Assembly: GCF_026627445.1 (NCBI RefSeq)
Contig: NZ_JAPNLJ010000004.1
Span: forward strand, 1-64,000
DNA from: Streptomyces sp. H27-H1
Lineage (GTDB): Bacteria; Actinomycetota; Actinomycetes; Streptomycetales; Streptomycetaceae
Direction of reading: 5' to 3'
DNA length: 64,000 bases
The translations under genes and the position numbers were made by a program. The notes under the pieces were generated by a model. That model was not told the origin of the DNA. It worked only from the letters and a program-made list of their open reading frames with translations, and did no database searches. Below, piece by piece: positions 36,204 to 46,823 of this stretch (position 1 is the first letter of the stretch; every line of letters begins with the position of its first letter).

Positions 36204-37103
36204 ATGATCGAGTGGGACATCAAGAAGCTGCGGATCCTGCGGACCCTCGCCGAACAGGGGACCGTGACCGCGACGGCCGAGGCGCTGCACATGACGCCCT
36301 CGGCCGTTTCGCAGCAGCTGACCAACCTGGCCAGGATGCTGGGGGTCCCGCTGCTGGAGGCCCAGGGCCGCCGGGTCCGGCTCACCGACGCCGCACACCT
36401 CGTACTGCGGCACGCGGAGGCCGTGTTCGCGCAGCTGGAGCGGGCCGACGCGGAACTGACCGGATACCTCGCGGGGGAGGCGGGGGAGGTGCGGATCGGG
36501 GCCTTCTCCACCGCCGTACCGGTCCTCGTGGTCCCCGCGGTCGCCGCCCTGAGGCGCTCGCACCCCGCAGTGGAGGTCCGCGTACGGGAGACCGAGGCGG
36601 CCGAGTCCTACGAGCTGCTGTCCGCCGGGGTCGTCGACCTGGCGCTCTCCCTCGCGGCCCACGCCCCGACCGCCCGCGATCCCCGCTTCACCCGCAGGAC
36701 CCTGCTGGAGGACCCCCTCGACGTGGCCCTGCCCCCGGACCACCCGCTGGCCGGCGCCGAAGAGCTGCGGCTCGCGGACCTGTCCGGGGACCCGTGGATC
36801 TACGGAGGCAGCGGACCCTGGTCGGAGATCACCCGCAACGCCTGCGAGGCGGCGGGCTTCGTACCGGAACAGGCGCATGCGGCGTCCGGCTGGACCGCGA
36901 TCCTGGCGATGGTGGAGGCCGGGATGGGCGTCGCCCTGGTTCCGCGGATGGTGTCGAGCCGGGCCTCGGGGGTGTCGGTCCGGGTCCTGACCCACGACCG
37001 GCCCACGCGGCACGTCATCGCGGCGGTACGCCGCGGCGCCGAATCGGCGCCCGCGGTGGCGCACGTCCTGGAGGCCATGCGGGCGGTGGCGGCGGCGCGC
37101 TGA
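36204..37103 (+). CDS. LysR-family transcriptional regulator
   Basis: 299 residues. The N-terminal helix-turn-helix is RTLAEQGTVTATAEALHMTPSAVSQQLTNL. The effector domain begins VRIGAFSTAVPVLVVPAVAAL near residue 92. It is co-directional with, and 11 bp after, the second EamA gene. LysR genes are more often divergent from their target, so it may be co-transcribed and autoregulated. The ATG has no clear ribosome site. Confidence 0.92.
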   Translation: MIEWDIKKLRILRTLAEQGTVTATAEALHMTPSAVSQQLTNLARMLGVPLLEAQGRRVRLTDAAHLVLRHAEAVFAQLERADAELTGYLAGEAGEVRIGAFSTAVPVLVVPAVAALRRSHPAVEVRVRETEAAESYELLSAGVVDLALSLAAHAPTARDPRFTRRTLLEDPLDVALPPDHPLAGAEELRLADLSGDPWIYGGSGPWSEITRNACEAAGFVPEQAHAASGWTAILAMVEAGMGVALVPRMVSSRASGVSVRVLTHDRPTRHVIAAVRRGAESAPAVAHVLEAMRAVAAAR

Positions 37104-37199
37104 GCGCTGCCTGCCGCGGGAGGGCCGCCGCGCGGAGCCGTCCCCTGCACACCCGACCCCTGCCCACCCGTCCCCGGACTCTGCCCGGACCCGGCCCCG

Positions 37200-37270
37200 A
37201 CACGCCGGACGGGCTGGAAATCCAGCCTCGCCGGCGGGTCAGGCACGGGGGCCGGGGCGGAGCCCCGGGA
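37200..37270. repeat. Dispersed intergenic repeat, copy 2
   Basis: Opposite orientation to the copy at 27255-27320. It has two small hairpins: GGCTGGA-AA-TCCAGCC (37212-37227) and CCGGGGC-GGA-GCCCCGG (37252-37268). It lies between convergent lysR and pepN and probably ends both transcripts. Confidence 0.65.
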
Positions 37271-37282
37271 ACCCGGGAGCCG

Positions 37283-39862
37283 TCAGGCCCCAGCGTCGGC
37301 CGCGTCGGCCGCCTGGGCCTTCAGGGTGCGCTCGACGCCCGCACGGGACTCCGAGACCAGGCGGCGCAGGGCCGCGTTCGGCTCGGCCGAGGCCAGCCAG
37401 GCGTCCGTCGCCGCGAGAGTCTCCTCGGAGACCTGGAGGGACGGGTAGAGCCCCACCGCGATCTGCTGCGCGATCTCGTGGCTCCGGGTCCCCCAGACCT
37501 CCTTGACCGCCGCGAAGTACTTCGCCGTGTACGGGGCGAGGAGCTCGCGCTGGTCGATCTGGACGAAGCCGCCGATCATCGCCTCCTGTACCGCGTTCGG
37601 GAGCGAGTCGCCCTCGACGACCGAGGCCCACGCCTCGGCCTTGGCCTCCGCCGTCGGACGCGCCGCCCGGGCGGCCGCCGCGTGCCGCTCGCCCGCCGCC
37701 GTCTTGTCCCGCTCCAGCTCGGCCGCGATGGCCGGCTCGCCGGCGACACCGGTGGCGACCAGGCGCTCCAGGAACGCCCACCGCAGCTCGGTGTCCACCG
37801 CCAGGCCCTTGAGCTCCGCCGAGCCGTCCAGCAGCGCCGACAGGTAGGTCAGCTGCCCCTCGGTGCGGGCCGTCGCCGCGAAGGCACGGGCCCAGGCCAG
37901 CTGGTGGTCGCTGCCCGGCTCGGCCGCACGCAGGTGCTCCAGGGCGGCCTCCGTCCAGGTGGCCAGGCCCTGGTCCCGCCACGCCGGGTCGGCGTACAGG
38001 TCCACGGCCAGCTTCACCTGGCGGTGCAGCGACTGGACGACGCCGATGTCCGACTCCTTGCCGATGCCCGACAGGACGAGGGCGAGGTAGTCGCGGGTGG
38101 CCAGTTGGCCGTCGCGGGTCATGTCCCAGGCCGAGGCCCAGCACAGTGCGCGCGGCAGCGACTCGGTGAAGTCGCCGATGTGCGCGGTGACCGTCCTCAG
38201 CGACTCCTCGTCGAGGCGGACCTTCGCGTACGAGAGGTCGTCGTCGTTCAGCAGGAACACCGCGGGCCGGGGAGCGCCCTGGGGGAACGGCACCTCGGTG
38301 CGCTCGCCGTCGATGTCCAGCTCGATCCTGCTGGTCCGGACGAGACGGCCGTCCTGGAGGTCGTAGCAGCCGATCGCGATCCGGTGCGGGCGCAGTGTCG
38401 GCTCGCCCTTGGCGCCGGCGGGCAGCTCGGGAGCTTCCTGCAGGACCGCCAGCGACACGACGTTCCCGTCGGCGTCGAGCTCTACCTCCGGGCGCAGGAT
38501 GTTGATGCCCGCGGTCTCCAGCCACGCCTTCGACCAGGCGGTCAGATCGCGGCCGGAGGTCTCCTCCAGGGCGCCCAGCAGGTCCGACAGGCGGGTGTTC
38601 CCGAAGGCGTGCGCCTTGAAGTACGCCTGCACGCCCTTGAAGAAGGCGTCCATGCCCACGTACGCGACGAGCTGCTTGAGCACCGAGGCGCCCTTGGCGT
38701 ACGTGATGCCGTCGAAGTTGACCAGGACGTCGTCCAGGTCACCGATGTCGGCCATGATCGGGTGCGTGGACGGCAGCTGGTCCTGCCGGTACGCCCAGGT
38801 CTTCATGGAGTTGGCGAAGGTGGTCCACGCGTGCGGCCACTTCGAGCCCTCCGCGTACGCCTGGCAGGCGACGGACGTGTAGGTGGCGAACGACTCGTTC
38901 AGCCACAGGTCGTTCCACCACTCCATGGTGACGAGGTCGCCGAACCACATGTGCGCGAGCTCGTGCAGGATCGTCTCGGCGCGCACCTCGTACGCCGCGT
39001 CCGTCACCTTCGAGCGGAAGACGTACTGGTCGCGGATGGTGACCGCGCCCGCGTTCTCCATCGCGCCCGCGTTGAACTCCGGCACGAAGAGCTGGTCGTA
39101 CTTCGCGAAGGGGTAGTCGTACGCGAACTTCTCCTGGAACCAGTCGAAGCCCTGACGGGTGACGTCGAAGATCGCGTCGGCGTCGAGGAACTCGGCCAGC
39201 GAGGGCCGGCAGTAGATGCCGAGCGGGACGGACTGCCCGTCCTTGCCCTCGTAGGAGCTGTGCACCGCGTGGTACGGGCCGACGATCAGGGCCGTGATGT
39301 ACGTGGAGATGCGCGGGGTGGGCTCGAAGCGCCACACGTTGTCGGCCGGAGCGGCCGGCGTCGGGGAGTTCGAGATGACGGTCCAGCCCTCGGGGGCCGT
39401 CACGGTGAACCGGAACGTCGCCTTCAGGTCGGGCTGCTCGAAGCTCGCGAAGACGCGGCGAGCGTCCGGGACCTCGAACTGCGTGTACAGATAAGCCTGC
39501 TCGTCGACCGGGTCGACGAAGCGGTGCAGCCCCTCACCGGTGTTGGTGTAGGCGCAGTCGGCGACGACGCGGAGCTCGTTGGCCCCGGCGGCGAGGTGCG
39601 CGAGCGCGATCCGGGAATCCCGGAAGACGGCGGCCACGTCCAGGGCCCTGCCGTTGAGGACGACCTCGTGCACGGCCGGAGCGACCAGGTCGATGAAGGT
39701 CTCGGCGCCGGCCTCGGCGGACTGGAAGCGCACGGTGGTCACGGAGGGGTACGTGCCGCCCTCCTGCGCGCCGCTGAGATCGAGCTCGATCTCGTACGAG
39801 TCCACGCTGAGCAGCTTTGCGCGCTGCTGAGCCTCTTCACGGGTCAGATTCGTGCCTGGCAC
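37283..39862 (-). CDS. pepN: Aminopeptidase N (copy 1)
   Basis: 859 residues, M1 family, close to the known S. lividans PepN length. The exopeptidase motif GAMEN is at 266-270, the zinc site HELAH at 300-304 with third ligand Glu in LNESFATY near 323. The C-terminal ERAP1-like helical domain fills residues 530-859. It trims N-terminal residues from peptides in the cytoplasm; there is no signal peptide. GTG 39862 follows GAAGGAG. A second, diverged copy starts at 51450. Confidence 0.95.
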   Translation of the reverse strand: MPGTNLTREEAQQRAKLLSVDSYEIELDLSGAQEGGTYPSVTTVRFQSAEAGAETFIDLVAPAVHEVVLNGRALDVAAVFRDSRIALAHLAAGANELRVVADCAYTNTGEGLHRFVDPVDEQAYLYTQFEVPDARRVFASFEQPDLKATFRFTVTAPEGWTVISNSPTPAAPADNVWRFEPTPRISTYITALIVGPYHAVHSSYEGKDGQSVPLGIYCRPSLAEFLDADAIFDVTRQGFDWFQEKFAYDYPFAKYDQLFVPEFNAGAMENAGAVTIRDQYVFRSKVTDAAYEVRAETILHELAHMWFGDLVTMEWWNDLWLNESFATYTSVACQAYAEGSKWPHAWTTFANSMKTWAYRQDQLPSTHPIMADIGDLDDVLVNFDGITYAKGASVLKQLVAYVGMDAFFKGVQAYFKAHAFGNTRLSDLLGALEETSGRDLTAWSKAWLETAGINILRPEVELDADGNVVSLAVLQEAPELPAGAKGEPTLRPHRIAIGCYDLQDGRLVRTSRIELDIDGERTEVPFPQGAPRPAVFLLNDDDLSYAKVRLDEESLRTVTAHIGDFTESLPRALCWASAWDMTRDGQLATRDYLALVLSGIGKESDIGVVQSLHRQVKLAVDLYADPAWRDQGLATWTEAALEHLRAAEPGSDHQLAWARAFAATARTEGQLTYLSALLDGSAELKGLAVDTELRWAFLERLVATGVAGEPAIAAELERDKTAAGERHAAAARAARPTAEAKAEAWASVVEGDSLPNAVQEAMIGGFVQIDQRELLAPYTAKYFAAVKEVWGTRSHEIAQQIAVGLYPSLQVSEETLAATDAWLASAEPNAALRRLVSESRAGVERTLKAQAADAADAGA

Positions 39863-40000
39863 GCGTTCATCTCCTTCGATGGTGACGGTGCCCGCCATCC
39901 TTCCACGCGGGCAGGGTCACCGGGTCGGAGTAATCCACGGGCGAACGCGACGTCCGATTTCCGCCAGCTCCGGCGCCCGCGGCCGAGCACCCTGGACCCC

Positions 40001-40498
40001 ATGACCCCGCACACCGTGCTCCCCATCGCCCCGGCCGCCCTCGCCTCCCTGCGCACGCTCGATGACGCCGGGCGGGCCTGCCTGCCCTACGAGGACCCCG
40101 AGGGCGGCGCCCCGCTCCGCTGCTGCCTGCGCCGCAGCGCCCCCGGCGAACGGATCGCCCTCGTCGCGTACGCGCCACTGCGACGCTGGGCCGCCGAGAC
40201 GGGCGCCGACCCCGGGGCCTACGACGAGCAGGGCCCCGTGTTCATCCACGCCGCCGACTGCGGCGGCCCGGCAGCGGCGGCCGGACACCCCTTCGCCCAC
40301 TCCGGCGCCCTGCGCACGGCCCGCCGCTACGACAAGGCCGGCCACATCCTCGGCGGCCGGGTCCTGGCCCTCGGCGAGGACCCGGACACGGATGTCGAGC
40401 GGGCGCTCGCGGAGGCCTTCGCGGACCCGCTGACCGCCCTCGTCCACGTCCGCGCGGCCGAGTTCGGCTGCTACCTCTTCGAGGTCCGCCGGGGCTGA
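40001..40498 (+). CDS. DUF1203 family protein
   Basis: 165 residues. It shows the family's pattern of PGERIALVAYAPL, GPVFIHAADC and AEFGCYLFEVRR at the C-terminus. Function unknown; these are small cytoplasmic proteins. It starts 138 bp from the divergent pepN gene with no strong ribosome site ahead of ATG 40001. Confidence 0.85.
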   Translation: MTPHTVLPIAPAALASLRTLDDAGRACLPYEDPEGGAPLRCCLRRSAPGERIALVAYAPLRRWAAETGADPGAYDEQGPVFIHAADCGGPAAAAGHPFAHSGALRTARRYDKAGHILGGRVLALGEDPDTDVERALAEAFADPLTALVHVRAAEFGCYLFEVRRG

Positions 40499-40518
40499 GC
40501 CCTTCCCGCGGATCGCCG

Positions 40519-40549
40519 AAGGGGCGGCGCCGTGACGGCGCCGCCCCTT
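40519..40549. terminator. 15-bp perfect stem between convergent genes
   Basis: Arms 40519-40533 and 40535-40549 (AAGGGGCGGCGCCGT and its complement) around one G. It ends in AA on one side and TT on the other and lies between DUF1203 and asd, so it can act for both. Confidence 0.8.
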
Positions 40550-40571
40550 GGTGTCGTGCGTGCGAGCGGGA

Positions 40572-42068
<1,497 letters not shown>

Positions 42069-42085
42069 TCACTCCGTTACGGGAG

Positions 42086-45000
42086 TTACGGGAGGACCTT
42101 CTCGATCTGCACGCTGCCGGTGCCGGCGGCGGTGCCGCGGGCGTTGAGCAGCTTGACCTCGCCGAAGAACTGGCGGCCTTCCGGAGCGGCGCTGCTGACC
42201 AGCACGTTCGCGGAGACGGTCGCCGAGGCGCCGTTGGCGAGGTTGACCTTCGCGGCCTCGTCGACCTGGACGGTGCCCAGGGCGGCCGAGTAGTAGACGT
42301 CGCGGTAGTCGTAGGTGGTGGAGCCGGACGGGATCGCGTAGCCGAACACCTCGATGGTGTAGGTGCCCGCGGCCGGGTTGATCAGGCTCACGGCCTCCTC
42401 GGAGTCGCCGTCGGCGGAGGAGCCGACCTTGACGCCGTCCTTGTACACGTCCAGGTCGAGGTCGGCGGCCGCGTCGGAGACCTTGCCGATCGCGATGTCG
42501 AGGCGGGAGACGCCCTCGCCGATCGTGACCTCGCTGGTGTGGGTCTCACCGGGGGCGATGGTCGGCTTGGCGACCTTCGCGGAGCCGAGCGGGCCGCCCT
42601 GGAGCTTGCCACCGGAGATGGCGGCTCCGTCGTTCTTGACGGTCCACTGGACCGGCGCCGGGGTGCCCTGCTTGACCTCGGGCAGGACCTTGACCGCGGG
42701 GTCGAAGGCCGCGCCGAGCACGGAGACGTCCAGCTTGAACGGGTTGTCGAGCAGCGGCGACGTACGGCGCGACTCGACCTCGATCTCCCAGACGCCCGGC
42801 TGCGGGTTCTCGTACGAGCGCAGGTCGGGGCGGCACTTGTTCGCCGGGTTGTCGTAGTTCGGGTAGCACTGGGTCGTCGCGCTGTCCTCGACGCCCACAC
42901 CGTACGGGTGGAGCGAGATGAAGCGCGTCTGGCTGCCCGCCGCGAGTCCGCCGAGGGCGACCTCGAGGGTCTTGGCGCCCGCCGGGACGGTCACGAAGTA
43001 CGACTTGTGGCTGTTGCGCTGCACGGACGAGGTGCCCGAGTAGCTGAACGAGGGCTTCGCCAGCGGGGCCGAGACGACGACCGTGGAGAGGATCTGCTTG
43101 TCGATGCCCTCGGTGGTGGGGTCGTCGAGCTGCAGGATGCCGCTGTGGACACCGGCGGTCTTGGCCGTGGCCTCGACCTTGATGGTGACCGGCTTGTTCA
43201 GCGGCAGGGTGACGTAGTCGTAGCCGCCGATGACCTTGAAGGTCCCGTCGTTGTTGCGCCAGCTGAGCTCGTGCGGGGTGCCGTACTTGACGCCCGTGGT
43301 GCGGGTGACGACGACGTCGTAGACCTTCTTCTGGCCGACCTTCAGGCCGCCCTCGCGGTCGTAGACGCCGGTGCCGAAGCCCGGGGTCTTCAGGAACTGG
43401 TCGATCGCGGTGTCGACCGGGGCCTTGACGGTGAACTCGTTGGCCTTCGCGCCGCGCTGGATGGACTCCCACGCGCCGGGGATGTTGATGAGGCCCGCGC
43501 CCTGGGCGTGCGCCGGGACGTCGTCGATCTTCTTCGCGCTGCTGGTGAGCGCGATGCGCAGGGTCGCCGGGGTGAGGGCGATGCCCTGCTGCTTGGCGGC
43601 CGAGATCAGCAGGGCGCTGGCGCCCGCCGCCTGCGGCGAGGACATCGAGGTGCCCTGCAGCATGCCGTAACCGGCCGGCAGGGTGTAGCCGGCCTCCTTC
43701 ACCGGTGCGCCGGGCAGCCAGGTCTGGATGGTGTTGATCGACGCGCCGGGGGCGGTGATCGTGGGCGTGAATCCGCCGTCCTCACGCGGACCGCGCGAGG
43801 AGAAGGGGAACATGTTGTACTTCTTGGTCACGCCGGAGCCGTAGTTGGCCGCCCAGGTCTCCTTGGAGACCGCCGCACCCACGGAGACGACCTTGTCCGC
43901 GAGACCGGGGTCGCCGATGGTGTTGATGCCGGGGCCCTCGTTGCCCGCCGAGATGACGAGCTGGACACCGTAGGTGTCGATGAGGTTCTTGTAGAGCTCG
44001 GAGCGCGCGTTGTTGCCGTCGTTCAGGGCCGGCAGGCCGCCGATCGACATGTTGACGATGTCCACGCCGCGGTTGACGACGAGGTCGATCATGCCCTCGG
44101 TCAGCGCGATGTTGGTGCAGCCCCCGGACCAGGAGCAGGCGCGCGAGGAGACGACCTTGGCGCCGGGCGCCTCGCCGTTCATCGCGCCGCCGAACAGGCC
44201 GTTGGCGGCGGTGATGCCCGCGACGTGCGTGCCGTGCTCGGACTCGATGATGCCGACGTTGACGAAGTCGGCCTTCTTGCCGATCCAGTCACCGCCCAGC
44301 GGGTCCATCGGGACGTCCTTGCGGATCTCGATCACGAACGGGATGCGCTCGGCGACCTCGGTCGCCGGGTTGTCCGTGCCGAAGTAGCCGATCTGGTAGC
44401 CGTCCTTGTACGGCTTCATCGGCTCGTTGTTCGTGAAGTCGTTGTCCTGGTCGGTGTCGACGCGGACGGTGCCGGCGACCGGGTCGTAGAGGAGGCCGAA
44501 CCGGTCGGTGGTGTCCCCGTCCCGGTTGACGTCGCCCTTCATGTCACCGTTGGCGGTGATCGACTCGGTGAAACGGCTCCACTGGAACGAGCCCTCCGGA
44601 GCCTTCCAGCTACCGCCGCCCGCGGTGAAGGTGCCGCCCGCGACCGGGGTGATCTGCGCCCGCCAGGTGGCGTCGCCGTCGGCGAGCGGGTCGGTCGCGG
44701 TGACCCAGTCGACGATCTTGCGCTCGCCGGTGGTGGTCTTCTGGAGCGCCGGGTGGCCGAGGTCGACGCCCGAGTCCAGAACGCCGATGGTCACGCCGCG
44801 GCCGTCGGCCTTGGGGTTGTTCTTGATGAAGTCCAGCGCACCGGTCTCGAAGGACGGGTTGTACGGGTTCTTCGCCGGGGTGTTCTTGTTCGGGCCCGGG
44901 TAGGTCTCGGCGGCGGTCCGCTTCACCGTCCCGCTCTCGCGGTCCGCGTCCGGACGGGGGTCCGGAAGCTGGATCTCGTGCCGCAGGTCGATGCCGTGCA

Positions 45001-45409
45001 CGGAGGACAGCTTGGCGGCGGCCTTCAGCGCGGCCTCCGCCTTGTCGGTCGGCAGGGTGGCGCGTACGTAGCCGAGCTTGTCGTACGTCTGGCCCACCGA
45101 GGCGCCCTGGACGTCGTCGAGCTGCTTGGCCACCTGCTGGGTCTCGCCGGGGGCCGTCGCGAGCATGACGGTGACGGTCTTCTCGCCCTTGGTCTTGGCT
45201 TCCTGGAGCAGTTCGACGTCGGCCGAACCGATCTTCTGGTCGGCCGACTTCACCGCGGGGTTGGGCGTGGGGGTATCGGCCGCGGTCGCGGCGAAGACCG
45301 GTATGGCGCCGGTGGCCGCGAGGGCGGCCACCAGGCCGGCCGCGGCCGCGACGCGGGCAGCGCGTCGGGTCGCGGATATGGAGCTGGGGGAGTCGAGGGT
45401 CATCAGCAT
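42086..45409 (-). CDS. Large secreted S8 (subtilisin-like) serine protease
   Basis: 1107 residues. Signal peptide about 1-40, cleaved after PVFA. A propeptide-like region runs to about 145. The triad is D212 (VLDSGVD), H392 (EHGTHVAG) and S588 (GTSMSSP), with Asn in AGNEGPG near 490. The gap between Asp and His is about 180 residues, far longer than in subtilisin, an insertion also known from tripeptidyl-peptidase II-like members. Beta-rich domains fill 650-1107. It is likely an extracellular protease. ATG 45403 is an alternative start. Confidence 0.93.
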   Translation of the reverse strand: MLMTLDSPSSISATRRAARVAAAAGLVAALAATGAIPVFAATAADTPTPNPAVKSADQKIGSADVELLQEAKTKGEKTVTVMLATAPGETQQVAKQLDDVQGASVGQTYDKLGYVRATLPTDKAEAALKAAAKLSSVHGIDLRHEIQLPDPRPDADRESGTVKRTAAETYPGPNKNTPAKNPYNPSFETGALDFIKNNPKADGRGVTIGVLDSGVDLGHPALQKTTTGERKIVDWVTATDPLADGDATWRAQITPVAGGTFTAGGGSWKAPEGSFQWSRFTESITANGDMKGDVNRDGDTTDRFGLLYDPVAGTVRVDTDQDNDFTNNEPMKPYKDGYQIGYFGTDNPATEVAERIPFVIEIRKDVPMDPLGGDWIGKKADFVNVGIIESEHGTHVAGITAANGLFGGAMNGEAPGAKVVSSRACSWSGGCTNIALTEGMIDLVVNRGVDIVNMSIGGLPALNDGNNARSELYKNLIDTYGVQLVISAGNEGPGINTIGDPGLADKVVSVGAAVSKETWAANYGSGVTKKYNMFPFSSRGPREDGGFTPTITAPGASINTIQTWLPGAPVKEAGYTLPAGYGMLQGTSMSSPQAAGASALLISAAKQQGIALTPATLRIALTSSAKKIDDVPAHAQGAGLINIPGAWESIQRGAKANEFTVKAPVDTAIDQFLKTPGFGTGVYDREGGLKVGQKKVYDVVVTRTTGVKYGTPHELSWRNNDGTFKVIGGYDYVTLPLNKPVTIKVEATAKTAGVHSGILQLDDPTTEGIDKQILSTVVVSAPLAKPSFSYSGTSSVQRNSHKSYFVTVPAGAKTLEVALGGLAAGSQTRFISLHPYGVGVEDSATTQCYPNYDNPANKCRPDLRSYENPQPGVWEIEVESRRTSPLLDNPFKLDVSVLGAAFDPAVKVLPEVKQGTPAPVQWTVKNDGAAISGGKLQGGPLGSAKVAKPTIAPGETHTSEVTIGEGVSRLDIAIGKVSDAAADLDLDVYKDGVKVGSSADGDSEEAVSLINPAAGTYTIEVFGYAIPSGSTTYDYRDVYYSAALGTVQVDEAAKVNLANGASATVSANVLVSSAAPEGRQFFGEVKLLNARGTAAGTGSVQIEKVLP

Positions 45410-45549
45410 CCCTGGCTAAGTGAAAGGTACGGTCCGGATTTCGGTGCCGGATGACCGGTCAGCCTCGCGTAAGTGACAGCTCTTTGGGGATAGTTGTCAC
45501 GGACCGATACCTACGGTGGCGGACTCCCGCCAGCTCGGGACATACGCCA

Positions 45550-45585
45550 GAAGGCCCGTACCGGAGTGAACCGGTACGAACCTTC
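45550..45585. terminator. Interrupted hairpin upstream of the protease gene
   Basis: CGTACCGG (45557-45564) pairs with CCGGTACG (45571-45578), and outer GAAGG pairs with CCTTC (45550-45554, 45581-45585). It lies about 90 bp after the CGNR stop and 140 bp before the protease start on the minus strand, so it may end the regulator transcript or shape the protease leader. Confidence 0.45.
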
Positions 45586-45676
45586 GGGTCAGAAGATGGA
45601 TTTGTAGATTTCCCGACCGCGTGTCAGGGGTGGGGCGGGCCTCGGTCTCAGATCGGGTGTGACAACTTCAGGGCGT

Positions 45677-46252
45677 TCAGCGCTCGCGCGTGCGCGCGTA
45701 GTGGCGGGAGGCTTTCGCCCGGTTTCCGCAGGCGGACATCGAGCACCAGCGCCGGGTGCCGTTGCGCGAGGTGTCGTGGAAGCGCAGTACGCAGGTCTCG
45801 GAGGCGCACTTGCGGATCCGGTCGGGCCCCGAGCCGAGCAGCTCCAGGTAGTCGCGGGCGGCCGTCCAGGCCGGTCCCCAGGTGGGGTCGTCGAACTCGG
45901 TCCGCTCGCCGGGCCCTTCGGCGGTCAGGGTGGCCCGGATTCGCCCGTGCTCCAGGACGGCGTCGACCAGGGTGCGCGCACTGTCGTCGGCCGGGTCCGC
46001 GACCGCACGGGCCAGCGCCTCGCGGGCGGTGAGCAGGTGGACCAGGGTCGAGGCGTCGGCGCGGAAGCGGCCGGCCAGCCCGGTGCTCTCCAGCCAGAGC
46101 GCGAGCCCTTCGACGCGGGTGAGCCCGAAGGCCCCCGCGAACAGGTCGAGGCGCTCGCCCTCCTGGATCCAGCGGGTGTTCAGCAGGTCCAGGGCGACCG
46201 GCTCCCCGGTCAGGGGCCGTGGGTCCGCCGCCGTCATGTCCGCCGTCGTCAT
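45677..46252 (-). CDS. CGNR zinc-finger (ABATE-domain) regulator
   Basis: 191 residues. The first 140 are the ABATE helical domain (LDLLNTRW near residue 21). The C-terminal finger has C149, C154 and C170-SMSA-C175-GNR, giving the CGNR name. These proteins are thought to bind DNA or stress ligands and are usually local regulators. It is divergent from a VOC/flavin-enzyme pair across 112 bp that contain a strong promoter and dyad. Start may instead be ATG 46237. Confidence 0.92.
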   Translation of the reverse strand: MTTADMTAADPRPLTGEPVALDLLNTRWIQEGERLDLFAGAFGLTRVEGLALWLESTGLAGRFRADASTLVHLLTAREALARAVADPADDSARTLVDAVLEHGRIRATLTAEGPGERTEFDDPTWGPAWTAARDYLELLGSGPDRIRKCASETCVLRFHDTSRNGTRRWCSMSACGNRAKASRHYARTRER

Positions 46253-46296
46253 GTCCGCCTCCTCGCGTCACTAACCCCTCAAGGGTACGTGAGCGG

Positions 46297-46325
46297 TTGA
46301 CTCCTTCAGTTCTAACCTTTAATCT
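46297..46325 (+). promoter_or_regulatory. Sigma-70-like promoter for the VOC/oxidase pair
   Basis: TTGACT (46297-46302), 17-bp spacer, TAATCT (46320-46325). Close to the HrdB consensus, and 40 bp before the VOC start codon. The left arm of the dyad at 46311-46319 lies in the spacer. Confidence 0.7.
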
Positions 46326-46342
46326 CAATTTAGAAGGTTAGA
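46311..46342. promoter_or_regulatory. 9-bp dyad overlapping the -10 region
   Basis: TCTAACCTT (46311-46319) and AAGGTTAGA (46334-46342) are exact inverted repeats 14 bp apart, flanking the -10 and the likely start site. A dimeric regulator here would block the VOC gene; the divergent CGNR protein is the nearest candidate. Confidence 0.6.
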
Positions 46343-46364
46343 TATTTCTGGAGAGGGAGCCGAT

Positions 46365-46823
46365 ATGACCACCGTCATCAGCAAGCTGCGCACCGGCCAC
46401 GTGGGCCTGAACGTCACGGACCTCGACCGGTCGCTCGTCTTCTACCGGGACGGCCTCGGCTTCGAGCTGCTCGGCGAGGGCAAGGAGGAGGACCGGCGCT
46501 TCGCCTTCCTCGGCCAGGACGGGGAACTCGTGCTCACCTTGTGGCAGCAGGCCGAGGGGGCCTACGCGCCCGCCGCGGCCGGACTGCACCACCTCGCGCT
46601 CTCCGCGGACGCGGTCGAGGAGGTCAGGGCGTACGAGGAGCGGCTGCGCGCTCTGGGCGTGGCCTTCGCCTACGAGGGGGTCGTCCCCCACGGCGAGGGG
46701 GCGGCATCCGGCGGGATCTTCTTCCACGATCCCGACGGGACCCGTCTGGAGATCTCCGTGCCGACCGGCGCCGAAGGCGCCGAGGCTCCTACCACAGGGG
46801 CCCCGACCTGCGGGTTCTTCTAA
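46365..46823 (+). CDS. VOC (glyoxalase/bleomycin-resistance) family protein
   Basis: 152 residues, two beta-alpha-beta-beta-beta modules. TGHVGLNVTDLDRSLVFYRD opens module 1 with H12, GLHHLALSAD opens module 2, and DPDGTRLEISVP carries the last metal ligand Glu. Such proteins are metal-dependent isomerases, dioxygenases or binding proteins; the substrate is unknown. GAGAGGGAG precedes the ATG. Its stop overlaps the next start as TAATG. Confidence 0.9.
   Translation: MTTVISKLRTGHVGLNVTDLDRSLVFYRDGLGFELLGEGKEEDRRFAFLGQDGELVLTLWQQAEGAYAPAAAGLHHLALSADAVEEVRAYEERLRALGVAFAYEGVVPHGEGAASGGIFFHDPDGTRLEISVPTGAEGAEAPTTGAPTCGFF

Noticed and set aside
36212..40498. 1428-codon open frame across lysR and pepN
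   Set aside because: It runs over lysR in another frame and antisense to pepN. Only its last 166 codons (from 40001) are a real gene.
45451..46032. Open frame upstream of the CGNR gene end on the plus strand
   Set aside because: No ribosome site, later part is a shadow of the CGNR gene, early part is the protease control region.
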